Below are positions 1-9,363 of a DNA stretch of 64,000 nt, piece after piece (position 1 is the stretch's first letter; every line of letters begins with the position of its first letter). The position numbers were made by a program, and so were the translations under genes. A model generated the notes under the pieces. It did no database searches and was not told the origin of the DNA. It worked only from the letters and a program-made list of their open reading frames with translations. The stretch covers positions 124,001 to 188,000 of the forward strand of contig JAJOHG010000049.1 of assembly GCA_021029095.1 (NCBI GenBank), in the 5' to 3' direction. This DNA is from Phellopilus nigrolimitatus (lineage: Eukaryota; Basidiomycota; Agaricomycetes; Hymenochaetales; Hymenochaetaceae).

Positions 1-733
1 TGAGTCCACGCTCAACCGACTAATCACATCGCCCTCTCCTTTCTCTACAAATTCAACTTCTTGCTGCAAAGCGCTAGCGTAAGTACGTTGCCGTAATTGG
101 GCAACAATGCGCTGGCCGGATAGGCGCATGAGGATCGACCGACCCGCATTCGCCGCGGCGCCGATGGTGAATGCGGACAAGAGAAGGGCAGATGCTTGTA
201 CAAGACTGAGTCCGAATGGTATTTGCTGCAAATCTCTTCAGCACATTTAATGTAAAAGGAAAAGCGCGATAACGAACTGGATTAGAGGATGCAAAAAAGT
301 CTATGAGTTTTCCAATAGTAAAGGGGATTGATAAAGATACAGAGGAGGAGACTAAAAGCAGCCCAATGGCCATTATAAGAGGCTTTCGCTCTGATTTTGC
401 GAGCGCGACTATTTTGCGAAAAGAGGAACCGCTGCCAGGTTGCGACCGGAAAGAAGCGGGGAGGAGTCGAGTGAGTATGCTCGATTTCTGTGGAGGCAAA
501 GGAGGCTTTGCAGCGGAAAACCGCAGGGACGAAGTGTGGAATCGACGTCGGCTGTCAACCTCAGAACGTGTACCGCAAGCTATTGCTGTTGGACGCAACG
601 CAGGATGCAATGCGCTTCTATGGCCATTGATAATGTCATGATACGGCCGACCAGAGATGAGCGCGCCTTGACATGGCGTACGACTGACTCTGGCACCGCT
701 CAGAGCCAAAGAAACCACGATCCTTGTGCTCAT
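1..733 (-). CDS. Mitochondrial ABC half-transporter, Mdl1/ABCB10 type (5' part, runs off left edge)
   Basis: Minus-strand gene with ATG at 733-731 and a probable intron at 277-226 (52 nt, GT-AG). The first ~95 residues are Arg/Ser-rich with RRFHTSSLRFSA, typical of a mitochondrial presequence. They are followed by ALAKSERKPLIMAIGLLLV and IPFTIGKLIDFF, the first membrane span of the Mdl1/ABCB10 family. After the intron the frame resumes as QIPFGLSLVQAS and continues with ILMRLSGQRIVAQLR, EVEFVEKGEGDVISRLSVDS, the classic intracellular-loop signature of type IV ABC exporters. The family exports peptides or related solutes across the inner mitochondrial membrane. The nucleotide-binding domain lies beyond the window. 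No disabling change was seen. It sits head-to-tail behind the clathrin light chain gene with about 450 bp between. ABCB10 versus Mdl1 versus Atm1 cannot be settled from this part; Atm1 is less likely. Confidence 0.85.
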
Positions 734-1183
734 GTCCTGCCTCGCGCAGACTCGCAGCGTGTTTCCCCCTGTTGCGGAGACAGTCTACCAGAAAGCCGAA
801 AGATATGCACCAGGATCAAGGCAGCCAGTCCAAAGCATGAGAGTAACTTGTAGCTAACGGCAGCGCGGCGTGTCCTTGCGGCACACGGCCAGCGCCCTCG
901 GTCACGTCATTTGTTTGTAAGACGAGTATCTTCCCTCTTTTTTCCGTTCTTTCTTTCGCTTTTATGAGACGATGCAGAAAGTGTATATACTTGACCATTA
1001 TGCTAATTGGCTAATTTGAAAAAATAAACTACGCGAGGCGAATAAATGATGCAGGACTTAGAGCAACACATGCATGATACACATGCAATGTTGCTGTAGA
1101 AAGACATAAACTCTGGACAAATGGCCGCGAGATGCAAGTGAACATGAGAAACAATAAGCTCACCCGCTGTCAAACAGAACCGT

Positions 1184-2185
1184 CTAATATCCTGCAGCGC
1201 CCGGCGCAGTATCACCCTCCCTCTTCAACCTCAGTAACACCTCCTTGAACCTGCCCAAATCCGTCGTGCCTGCCCCAGTGCGGCCCAGTGTCTTGCTTTG
1301 AGAATTCTGTAGGTCAATGTAGTCACAGATACGCGACCAAGTGGTTCCCGCAGAAAGTGAATCAGAAAACGAAGCGAGATATTCCGCCTCCTCTTGCCTG
1401 TGCAAAAGGAAAATTAGATTAAATAAACCACGTGTAAGAACGTGCAAACTCGGAGAACGGCAAGCCAGGAAATAAGCCCTACTTGTTTTCTTTAATGTTC
1501 CGTTCCTTCTTTGCATTGTACTCATCGTAGAACTGGTCGATAGAGTGCTCAGCCTTCGAGATAATTTCCTGCCGCCGGGCTTGCGAAGCCTCATCACGAG
1601 ATTTTATTTCCGCAGCCTGCTTTTCACGCCATACTCTAGGTGACGGAATAAGTGACCGTGTTTTGTTTTCAATTCAATACCCGATACTCACTTGATAACC
1701 TCCGGCTCATCCTCGTCAGGTAGAGGCTGCTGCAGAATCGGTGTCGAAGTGAAAGCCGAGGGCTGAGGACGAGGAGCAAACGGGGGCGGCGCTCCAAACG
1801 ATGGCTGCTGGGGCAGTTGAGGCACAGAAGGAGTTTGTGTCTGTCATCAGAAGTGAGATGCGTGAGGGACGATGCAAGGAACGATGCAACGCGTCAGAGA
1901 AACGTAGCTACGTACGGGACCGCCTATGTCGAGATCAGGGAATTGGTCCTCGAATCTCTCGATTTCGTCGTCTCCGGTGACCTTGACATCCCGCACAGGC
2001 TCGTCGAAGTCATCGAATGAGAACTCGCCTGACAGAGCCTGGGTTGAAACAGGTGCGGGAGTCGGGATATCGCCCGACCCGTCGAGGCCGATGTCCGGGA
2101 AAGCAGAGGCGGCACGGTCAAGGTCAATGTCGTCCGCGCCTGCACCAGATGGCAATGAGAATGAGCCGCCCAGTAAGTCGGACAT
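1184..2185 (-). CDS. CLC1: Clathrin light chain, complete, four exons
   Basis: Minus-strand gene, ATG at 2185-2183 and TAG at 1186-1184. Exons are 2185-1916, 1840-1692, 1635-1483 and 1397-1184; introns are 75, 56 and 85 nt with GT-AG ends. The exons total 786 nt, giving 261 residues with an unbroken frame. The N-terminus (MSDLLGGSF) is acidic with a FSFDDFDEP stretch, then a Pro/Gln-rich linker, then the heavy-chain-binding helix (EWREKQ-like, RDEASQARRQEIISKAE) and the highly conserved C-terminus (TWSRICDYIDLQNSQSK, TTDLGRFKEVLLRLKREG, ending APGAAGY). Light chains bind clathrin heavy chain and regulate coat assembly at the trans-Golgi and plasma membrane. An upstream in-frame ATG at 2431 was not chosen because the conserved protein starts at MSDLLGG. 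This is the one fully intact host gene in the window. Confidence 0.95.
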
Positions 2186-3020
2186 GGCTGCTGAAGATGG
2201 CGTGGTTGATGATGTCGAGTCCACCCGGGCGAGTGATTGGTCTCGCGACGTGACGCGCAAACGCAAGCGGGAGGCCTGGGAAACTAGCCCGATCTTCTTC
2301 CACCGACTACGACGTTCTTGAACTTGCTCGCCGTCGACGCTTGCGACTGCTGGTTTGAAACTGTTGCCGGAACTGTCAGCAGACTTTTTCCTAGACAACG
2401 AAAACCCGCGGAGGGGTATCTTCCTCATCATGATGTGTTGTCAATTCTTCTGCGCAGACTGCAGGATGATATAGCTATCATACTTGCAGCAACACGTTCC
2501 CTTGAAATCCACATTATCACACTCGTCAAGCCTCGCGAGAAACGCTCTGCGTACTGGCTCAGTCAACGTGTCTGTGCGTTGGGCTGTACATGATCAAATT
2601 GATGCATTGGGACGAGTTTAGACGCAGTAAATGGATTTTCTTGCTTACCCGTCTACTACAGTGTAGTTTGAGTCCTTTATACTCCCCGGTTCATTTACAC
2701 ACATTCTCGGTGGATTCTCCCTTGATCGCTCCACAGCAACACTCGGTATAAGTATAGTGGCTTTCATTTGTGATTCAATTTGGGAGTGAAGCTCCCTGTT
2801 TACGCGTGACAGGGAAGGGGATACTCTACACTCGTCGCTTCTACGTACAGCTAGCGCGACAACGTTAGTGCTCTGGCGACGACAAGACGTTGCTGATCAC
2901 TACCGCGACGATAGACCCATTCATCCACCCGAGCGCCATTGTCTGCGCCCTTTCACAAACACCAAACTAGAGTGTATCATTTTTTCCTGTCATAGACTGT
3001 AGTTTGGGCCACACCAGATG
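2186..3020. other. Intergenic region upstream of the clathrin light chain gene
   Basis: About 830 bp with no recognisable gene. It must hold the clathrin light chain promoter on the minus strand. Short ORFs here (for example 2318-2593) have no recognisable protein features. Confidence 0.5.
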
Positions 3021-3024
3021 GCTT

Positions 3025-3405
3025 CTGTTGTATAAACGTGACACTCATCGACACCGATCTCCCCACCTGCTCCTTCCAGCTCTTCTTGCAGTGTTATGGC
3101 GAGATCTACCAGTTTGTTTTCCCCGGCGGCCTCTATTGTGCACATCAACTCGCACGTACTCGTCCGCCAGGCCTGTGATGACACCCACTTCAAAAAGCTG
3201 CTGCATCGCACGAGATGGTCTCTTCACTGCCGACTTAGATGAGCCCAACTGGGGCCTCGCACACTGCACCGCAACCATGCGCACGATGTTCGGCGGCATG
3301 AAGGACATCTGCAGCCACATGCTGCTCAAGTGAGAGTGTTTCGGACCCGATCATGTCTTTGATCCAACTGAGGACTACAGAGCACTCACTGCTTGGAGTC
3401 ATCAC
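3025..3405 (+). pseudogene. CYP505-like cytochrome P450 (fatty-acid hydroxylase) N-terminal fragment
   Basis: Reading across several frames gives TDLPTCSFQLFLQCYGEIYQF, then a VRQACDDTHFKK block, then ARDGLFTADLDEPNWGLAH, MFGGMKDICSHMLLK and FGPDHVFDPTEDYRALT. This is the order found at the start of the haem domain of self-sufficient CYP505/P450-BM3-type enzymes, which hydroxylate fatty acids. At least three frame changes and in-frame stops are visible, and the text ends long before the haem-ligand Cys and the reductase half. It is a dead fragment of under 130 codons. No intact copy is in the window. Confidence 0.75.
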
Positions 3406-3627
3406 CACCAATAGGGGCATTACCCTGACCATCCCCTTGTTTGACTTCGTCAAGACAAAAACTATGATAATTTTATTTGTTCACTCAGCAACATTCTTGC
3501 AAATTTTCAAGATAATCCGTTGAAAAAAGAAAGAGAAATAAAAATGATTGATTCTGAGGCAGGAATTTGGTGCTCACCACTCTTTGAGACATTTGTTCTC
3601 ACGGTCAACTTAAATGTTTTTCCTAGC
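3406..3627. other. Gap between P450 fragment and LTR family C
   Basis: AT-rich sequence in which I see no gene or repeat structure. Confidence 0.4.
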
Positions 3628-3696
3628 TGTCAGGACCGAACCTGCAATCAAAGAACGGAGACGATTGGGAGTCACTTCGCAGTCGGTTCGACCAGC

Positions 3697-4074
3697 TAGG
3701 GCATACCGGGAATCGATCCGCGGGTTATAGCTATTTTGCTGATAGCGCAGCGAGTTGTGCTCCGATTTCCATGCTCTTATATTCGAAATGTGCGCATTAT
3801 TCGCGGCTACAATATGCAAAAACACTCATTCAATTTGGTGCAATATTGGTAGCATGAGAGGCAAACAGGTTATCAAAACCAAAAAGAGTCAATTTAGATG
3901 ATCCGTTTGCCTCTCATGCTACCAATATTGCACCAAATTGAATGAGTGTTTTTGCATATTGTAGCCGCGAATAATACGCACATTTCGAATATAAGAGCAT
4001 GGAAATCGGGGCACAGCTCGCTGCGTTATCAGCAAAATAGCTATAACCTGCGGATCGACTCCCGGTATGCCCTA
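3697..4074. mobile_element. Hairpin (fold-back) element with hAT-like ends
   Basis: Two arms of about 170 bp (3697-3866 and 3905-4074) are inverted copies of each other with only a few mismatches, around a 38-bp loop (3867-3904). The ends read TAGGGCATACCGGGA and its reverse complement, sharing TAGGGCATACC with the hAT-type MITE at 7225. The flanks cgaccagc and gagccgca do not match, so there is no 8-bp target duplication. Relative to LTR C copy 2 about 470 bp of target is missing. There is no coding content. Confidence 0.85.
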
Positions 4075-4370
4075 GAGCCGCATAGGTGAGCTGGGCGTGA
4101 GGTTCGGCGAATGCGGTCACATCTTCCATTCCTGACACTCTCGGCTGGATCTGAATTCGGCACATGCCTGCGGTGTGTTCTACTCATGTCCGGGTATGGG
4201 CCGAATCCGGCACTCAGTGCTTCTCTGAGCGCGAGCCCGGATGTCACGTGCTTCGTTCATGATCAGTTTGAGGCCTTTGGTCTGGCAATCCGTAGTCTGG
4301 AATTCGGAGCTGAGAGGATTGGTCTGGACGAAGGAGGATCAAGCCAAATGAAGAGGGTTTGGGCCGAACA

Positions 4371-4378
4371 GAGGGGAT
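4371..4378. repeat. Left 8-bp target duplication of gene-carrying hAT-type element
   Basis: GAGGGGAT directly precedes TAGGGCTCATCACGAGTCC and is repeated exactly at 6618-6625. The equivalent place in LTR C copy 2 (8705-8712, gaggagat) is a single uninterrupted site. Confidence 0.9.
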
Positions 4379-4568
4379 TAGGGCTCATCACGAGTCCACC
4401 CGTGGGTTGACCCGGACCCGTTGGCGGGTCACCCGTGACGAAAAATCCTCGACCTGGACCCGCCTTGACCTGGATCCGTTGGGACACGGATCCACGGGTC
4501 ACCCAATTCCCACGGTTCCGTGCCACGAAGGTCACGGGTTTGCTCACGGGTTGGCCGTCGACTGGAGC

Positions 4569-5094
4569 CATGGCCTACTGGGCTCTACAACGGCAGCGTG
4601 CACATCTACAACCACGAGACAGGCACGCTCATCAAGACGTTTGAGGTCGCAGAGGTCCCCGTGCGCCCCGTGCGCTTCATTCTGCGCAAGAACTGGTTCG
4701 TCGCTGGCTCGGACGACTTCCAGCTGCGCGTCTTCAACTACAACACGCACGAGAAGGCCGTCGCGTTCAAGGCACACCCGGACTACATCCGGTGCTCGCC
4801 GTCCATCCGACGCTGAGCATTGTCATCACCGGCTGCAATGACATGACGATCAAGGCCTGGGACTGGGACAAACAGTGGAAGTGCATCCGGGTACGTTGTC
4901 CCCCATCCTCGGGCTCTGTGCAGGCGTGCTGACGGCCTCCTAGATTTCTGAGGGACACACGCACTACATCATGAACCTCGCATTCAACCCGAAGGACACC
5001 AACACGTTCGCGTCGTCGTGTCTTGACCGCACGATCAAGATGTGGTCGCTCGGCGCGTCCGCGCCCAACTTCACGCTCGACACCCAGCGCCTCG
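4569..5094 (+). pseudogene. Coatomer subunit beta' (COPB2/Sec27) WD40 fragment 1, captured
   Basis: Reads GLYNGSVHIYNHETGTLIKT, FEVAEVPVRPVRFILRKNWF, VAGSDDFQLRVFNYNTHEKA and AHPDYIRC. After a one-base deletion near 4794 it continues VHPTLSIVITGCNDMTIKAW, an intron (4891-4943, 53 nt), then EGHTHYIMNLAFNPKDTNTF, SSCLDRTIKMWSLGASAPNF. This matches WD repeats 2-5 of the COPI beta' subunit, which forms the outer vesicle coat and binds KKxx cargo. It starts mid-gene and stops after NFTLDT, where unrelated sequence begins. It retains a spliceable intron, so it was copied from genomic DNA. The frameshift and truncation make a functional beta' impossible. Confidence 0.88.
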
Positions 5095-6200
5095 CCCTCG
5101 CCCTTCGAGCCCGACCGCGAACTCACCTCCCTCGCCATCACGCACCACTCCCAGTCCCAGCGGTGCATGTGCACCGGCACCGCGTCGCCCGCAGCCCAGA
5201 TCGGCTCCTTCAACGCCGTCGACCCCGCGCAGGCGGGCTCATCGCCGTCGCCCACCGCCGCCGCCGCTCCAGCATCTCGCTCGCCGTCCCCCAGCCGCCG
5301 TCCAACACGCAGCAGTCGCCCCTGCACGTGCATCTCCCGCACCTGCTCACGCAGCTCACCCGAGCTTCGCGGGCGCGCTCGTCGCGCGCCAGTGCGGGCC
5401 GCTCAAGTTCGAGAAGGACGCCATGTGCTCGAAGCTCAAGAACCTCAAGGCCGAGATCCAGGAGCACTAGCGCGTGGACGACCTCCTGCGCGTCCGCCGC
5501 GGGCAGCCTCGACCTGCTCGCGAGCGTCTCGGTCACCCGGCGCGCGCACGCCCTACCCGTGGAGCAGCCGCCCGGTGCCCCTCAAGCGCGGCACGAAGCG
5601 CGCGCTCGGGCATTGCGATGCGGATCAGTGGTGAGCGCGAGCACTGCGGGCAGTGGCGACGACGCGCGCCGCTCGCCGTCTAAGTGGGCATGCGCCGAGA
5701 CGGCCCGCACCCGCTAGCGCACGGCGAAGGACAAGCCGCCGTCTCCGCAGAAAACGAAGAAGGCGAAGACGGGCCCGAGCATCATCGACACCGACCTGCC
5801 CTCGCTCTCGAGCCTGTTGGACATGGACTACGAGCCCGAGGTGAAGAAGAAGCTCGCATGTGCCGGTGGTGTGCAGTTTCTCGTCTGCATCTCCTCGCGC
5901 GTGCCGCTCGATGTCGGCGCGGTGCCCGTCTCGCGCATGCACACGCACGTCCTTCCTCGTCCACCGTGGAGGCGCATGCGTGCCGTGTCACTTGTACTCT
6001 CGAAACCGCTCGCCATGCTGCGCCTCGCGCGCGCGCATGCCTCCGCGCCGGCTCGCGTCTCCCAGAGGACACAATAGATGAAGAATCCCGAGCAGATACA
6101 CCTGGCATGATGTCCAATGAGGTGCCGCAGATGTTCGACTGGGATAGGAACGGAATCAGCTGGGTGGCAGGTGGGCGCGCGCGGAGCTGAACCACTTCGT
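5095..6200 (+). pseudogene. Unidentified captured coding-like sequence inside Pack element 1
   Basis: GC-rich sequence with broken reading frames. Recognisable protein-like stretches are PSFAGALVARQCGPLKFEKD with KLKNLKAEIQEH (5365-5470, stop then continuing in another frame as a basic region), KPPSPQKTKKAKTGPSIIDT with SSLLDMDYEPEVKKKL (5740-5860), and VPQMFDWDRNGISWVAGGR with LNHFVVEFVAPMEYT (6120-6245). I do not recognise the parent gene or genes. The abrupt switch from COPB2 at 5094 suggests at least two parents. Confidence 0.45.
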
Positions 6201-6617
6201 CGTCGAGTTCGTTGCACCAATGGAATACACGGTTTCACTGTTTCCTCATAGTAGCTAACCATGCTGCTGTCTCAACCGGGACTCAAGTCACTCGATAGAA
6301 TTCCGAATAATGACAATAGAATGAAGATTGCGATCATCGCTTTTGACGTCGCTCTGTATTTCTTTATCCCACGGCGACACTGCCAATTTAAATCATACTA
6401 TACATTTACCATACATACTATGCATACATATAAATACTGCTGCCTTGAAAATTCGTGAATTACCCGCAGGTATTGAAAAAGTGCAAATCCTCGACCCGGA
6501 CCCGCGACAATCTGTTTCCCACGGATCACCCGTTAACGGGTGATCCGTGAATACGGATCAGCAGTCCGGGTTGAATCACGAGTCTCCACGGGTATCAAGG
6601 ACTCGTGATGAGCCCTA

Positions 6618-6625
6618 GAGGGGAT
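6618..6625. repeat. Right 8-bp target duplication of Pack element 1
   Basis: GAGGGGAT follows GGACTCGTGATGAGCCCTA exactly, repeating 4371-4378. After it LTR C sequence resumes (ccctgccaaacgaaggagg). Confidence 0.9.
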
Positions 6626-6693
6626 CCCTGCCAAACGAAGGAGGACTAAGCCGAACGGAGAGGGTTTGAGCCAACACTGCGGGCATCCACTTA

Positions 6694-7115
6694 CACTGCG
6701 GGCATCCACTTAGAATCCCCCCATGGCGAGTCAATTAGATGTTTTATTTAATTGTGGCTTTCTTCACACATCATAGTTTAACACTTTTGGACACTTTTAT
6801 CCAGATCACTTTTTAACTTTGTTATGCCTTTCCTTGAACAGTATATTTTAACTTTCTTTTTGCCTTTGTCCATACAAGAAAGGCTTAACAAAGGGGTGCT
6901 TTGACGAAAACATGCCTTTGTTAAGCCTTTCTTGTGTGGACAAAGGGGGAAAAAAAGTTAAAGTATATTATTTGGAGAAAGGCATATCAAGGTTAAAAAA
7001 CAATTTGGACAAAAGTGTCCAAAAGTGTTAAACTATAATGTGTGGAGAAAGCCACAATTAAATAAAACAACTAATTGACTCGCCATGGGGGGATTCTAAG
7101 TGGATGCCCACAGTG
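6694..7115. mobile_element. Hairpin element with CACTG...CAGTG ends
   Basis: The arms starting CACTGCGGGCATCCACTTAG and ending with its near-complement fold onto each other around a short loop near 6900. The arms contain TTAAGCCTTTCTTG / CAAGAAAGGCTTAA and a CCCCCCATGGCGAGTCAATT / complement pair. The first 19 bp (cactgcgggcatccactta) are present in direct duplicate at 6675-6693, just outside. No clear target duplication was found, so the superfamily is left open (CACTG ends suggest CMC/EnSpm-like). There is no coding content. Confidence 0.75.
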
Positions 7116-7216
7116 TTTAGCTAACTTGACGGTCAGGGATTGCCGCACTGGGGCTAATCCGCACCTGGGGAGTTAGCTCAATTCTGTCACATAATGTAAC
7201 AAGCCTCGTACCCTTG

Positions 7217-7224
7217 CACTAGGC
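7217..7224. repeat. Left 8-bp target duplication of hAT-type MITE
   Basis: CACTAGGC, repeated exactly at 7681-7688 on the other side of the element. Confidence 0.9.
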
Positions 7225-7680
7225 TAGGGCATACCACGAGTCCCTAGAACTTGTGGGTACCCATGACCCGACCTGGACTACAGATCCGTATTCATGGATC
7301 ACCCGTACACGGGTGAACCGTGGGAAACGGTTTTTTGCGGGTCTGGGTTGAGAATTCTTGATTTTTAATACCCATGGGTAGTTCACAGGTATATTTTTCA
7401 CTGGTTCATTCATTTGTACATATGCTGTATGTATCAACTTGCATACTTCTAACTTATTCATTCAACAACCTAATATAACTTTACATGATATGTGTAATCA
7501 GTTAACACCTGTGAACAAACCCGTGACCTCTGTGACCTGGAACCGTGGGAATTTGGTGACCCGTAGATTTGTGTCCCAACGGGTCCAGGTCAAGCCGGGT
7601 CCGGGTTGAGGATTTTGGGTCACGGGTAGATCCGCCAACAGGTCCGGGTCAAACCGGGGATCGACTCGTGGTATGCCCTA
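7225..7680. mobile_element. hAT-type MITE (456 bp), likely template for the Pack elements
   Basis: Ends TAGGGCATACCACGAGT and ACTCGTGGTATGCCCTA are perfect inverted repeats flanked by the 8-bp duplication CACTAGGC (7217-7224, 7681-7688). The subterminal ~150-180 bp on both sides are rich in ACCCGT / ACGGGT inverted motifs and match the ends of the elements at 4379 and 62666. The core (about 7375-7500) is AT-rich and non-coding. It is inserted just upstream of the ATG of the Harbinger transposase. Confidence 0.9.
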
Positions 7681-8639
7681 CACTAGGCCATCAAACACTT
7701 GCCATGGCTCGTACAGAGGGTAGCAAAGCAAAAGCTATCCGTGCAGCTGTAGAAGCCCGTCAACTACATCGTAGAAAAGCTGCCGCTCTCACTGCTGCCA
7801 TCTCTGGGGGGGCAGTAACAGATCTGTGAGGCGGAGTGGTCTCACAACAAACACAGACAGTGACCTGATGTCAGGACCGAACCTGCGATCAAAGAACGGA
7901 GATGATCGGGAGTCGCTTCGCAGTCGGTTCGACCAGCGAAGGACCAGGGAACGTGGGGAGAGCCCCGATCCGCGAAGGAAACGGAATCACAAGCTGCAGA
8001 TCGGCAGGGAAGGAGATGGGCGGCGAGCCCGAGTGCTGAGTGGCCGAAGTCCGGTAGGTTTGAAGTCGGTCCAAAGGTTCAGAACCGAACCAAGTCGTTC
8101 GACAAGTTCGAGGTTCGTTCGGATTGACGAGAGGTCGCAGGATCGGTCGACACGCAGAGAGAGTGCCGGATGACCCCCGAAGGGAAGGGAGGCCGTCAAG
8201 AAACTTCAGAAGCAAGAGACTTCAAGAAGAAGACTTCAATAATCAGGCTAAGGTACGAAGTACATGTCCAAGTCGTTTATATACAAAAGTCCGTCCTTTC
8301 CTTCCTATCACTAGGCGAGTTTGATGAGTCGTAGAAACTCGCTGTTCGACTGCAGAGTGGTGCGTTCTGCACAAGGGGTGGAGTCCGACGTGAACCGATC
8401 GGAGTGGCAAGTCGCGTAGGCGAGCCGGGCACGAGGTTCGGCGAACGCGGTCACATCTTCGATTCCCGACACTCTCGGCTGGATCTGAATTCGGCACATG
8501 CCTGCGGTGCGTTCTACTCGTGTCTGGGGTATGGGCCGAATCCGGCACCCGGTCCGTCTCTGATCGCGAGCCCAGATGTCACGTGGTTCGTTCATGGTCA
8601 GTCGAGGCCTTCGGACTGGCAACCCGTAGTCTGGAGTTT

Positions 8640-8957
8640 GGAGCCGAGAGGATTGGTCTGGACGAAGGAGGATCAAGCCAAATGAAGAGGGTTCAGGCCG
8701 AACAGAGGAGATCCCTGCCGAACGAAGGATGACCAAGCCGAACGAAGAGGGTTCGGGCCGAACAGAAAGGATCCCTGCCGAACGAAGGAGGGCTGAGCCG
8801 AACGGAGAGGATTTGGGCCGAAGGAAGGGGATCCCTGCCGAACAGAGGGGAGTGATGAAGGGGATCCAAGTCGTACGAGTCCAGAGGAACGAAGGACGAG
8901 AGGTTCGAACCGAACTGAGAGGAATCCCGCCGAACGAAGGGGATCCGAGTCCCATGA
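8640..8957 (+). repeat. Degenerate tandem repeats within LTR C
   Basis: Successive units contain GAAGGAGG, CAAGCCGAACGAAGAGGGTT, GGGCCGAACAGA and GGATCCCTGCCGAAC with point differences. The Pack element 1 target lies in the same unit in copy 1. Confidence 0.65.
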
Positions 8958-9363
8958 TGTTATGACACGTATTTTAATTTTCCCTTACCTTGTCTTGAAC
9001 TTGCGGCCTCTCAGTATTTAGAGTCACATGATTGCCTAGAGTGTTCTACACTGACATCATCATGACATCATAGTCTAGACCATGACATCATAGTGACATC
9101 ATCGACGGTGACATCATCTATGACATCATTAGCTCCACTCGCTCCACTAATGTAACTATATTAGGTAGTGTACTGCTTGGTCTGTGCGCACTAGGTTTTA
9201 GTATATAAAGAGGCAATAAACATCTGGGAGGCTCAATCGAGTTCTCTTAGAATTTCCACCACAAAGTGTGATCCCTTTCTAAGTCAGCTCAGCTTTCTCT
9301 CTCTCGTCGACTTGTGCTTTGGAGTTTGCGCCTCAGCCTTTTGGTTTGTGGTGTGCTCTAACA
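8958..9363 (+). mobile_element. Solo LTR family D (406 bp) nested in LTR C
   Basis: Ends TGTTATGACACG and GCTCTAACA (TGTTA/TAACA inverted) are flanked by CATGA at 8953-8957 and 9364-9368. A TATA-like box TATATAAAG lies at 9202-9210. Surrounding LTR C sequence reads through when the insertion is ignored. Confidence 0.88.
9052..9129 (+). promoter_or_regulatory. Six TGACATCAT motifs upstream of the LTR D TATA box
   Basis: TGACATCAT occurs six times in 78 bp, about 75-150 bp before TATATAAAG (9202). The motif is one base from the CRE/ATF site TGACGTCAT, so a bZIP-type activator is a reasonable inference for the LTR promoter. Confidence 0.55.

Larger units (their letters stand above)
4379..6617. 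mobile_element. Pack-type hAT element 1 carrying coatomer beta' fragment
   Basis: The 2239-bp element has a perfect 19-bp terminal inverted repeat (TAGGGCTCATCACGAGTCC at the left, its complement at the right end) and an exact 8-bp target duplication GAGGGGAT. A 5'-TAGGG end with an 8-bp duplication is the signature of the hAT superfamily. The outer ~170 bp on each side match the two ends of the small MITE at 7225-7680 (this left end matches that right end and vice versa). The MITE's AT-rich core is replaced by host-derived sequence: a COPB2 piece (4569-5094, intron included) and unidentified coding-like sequence to about 6200. No transposase is encoded, so it would depend on one in trans. 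Confidence 0.85.
3628..6674 (+). repeat. LTR family C, copy 1 (partial, three later insertions)
   Basis: It begins TGTCAGGACCGAACCTGC, the same start as the complete copy at 7869. It is interrupted by a hairpin element (3697-4074, with loss of the part matching about 7938-8410) and by the gene-carrying hAT-type element (4379-6617). It then resumes at 6618 and stops at the CACTG hairpin near 6675. Comparison with copy 2 gives the pre-insertion sequence at both sites. Confidence 0.75.

Noticed and set aside
3697..4074. Claiming a target duplication for the first hairpin element
   Set aside because: The two 8-bp flanks (cgaccagc, gagccgca) differ and comparison with LTR C copy 2 indicates a target deletion.
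5042..5948. Several overlapping Arg/Pro/Ser-rich ORFs in the GC-rich stretch
   Set aside because: They are multi-frame products of high GC with no conserved domains; only the COPB2 frame and a few short motifs are supportable.
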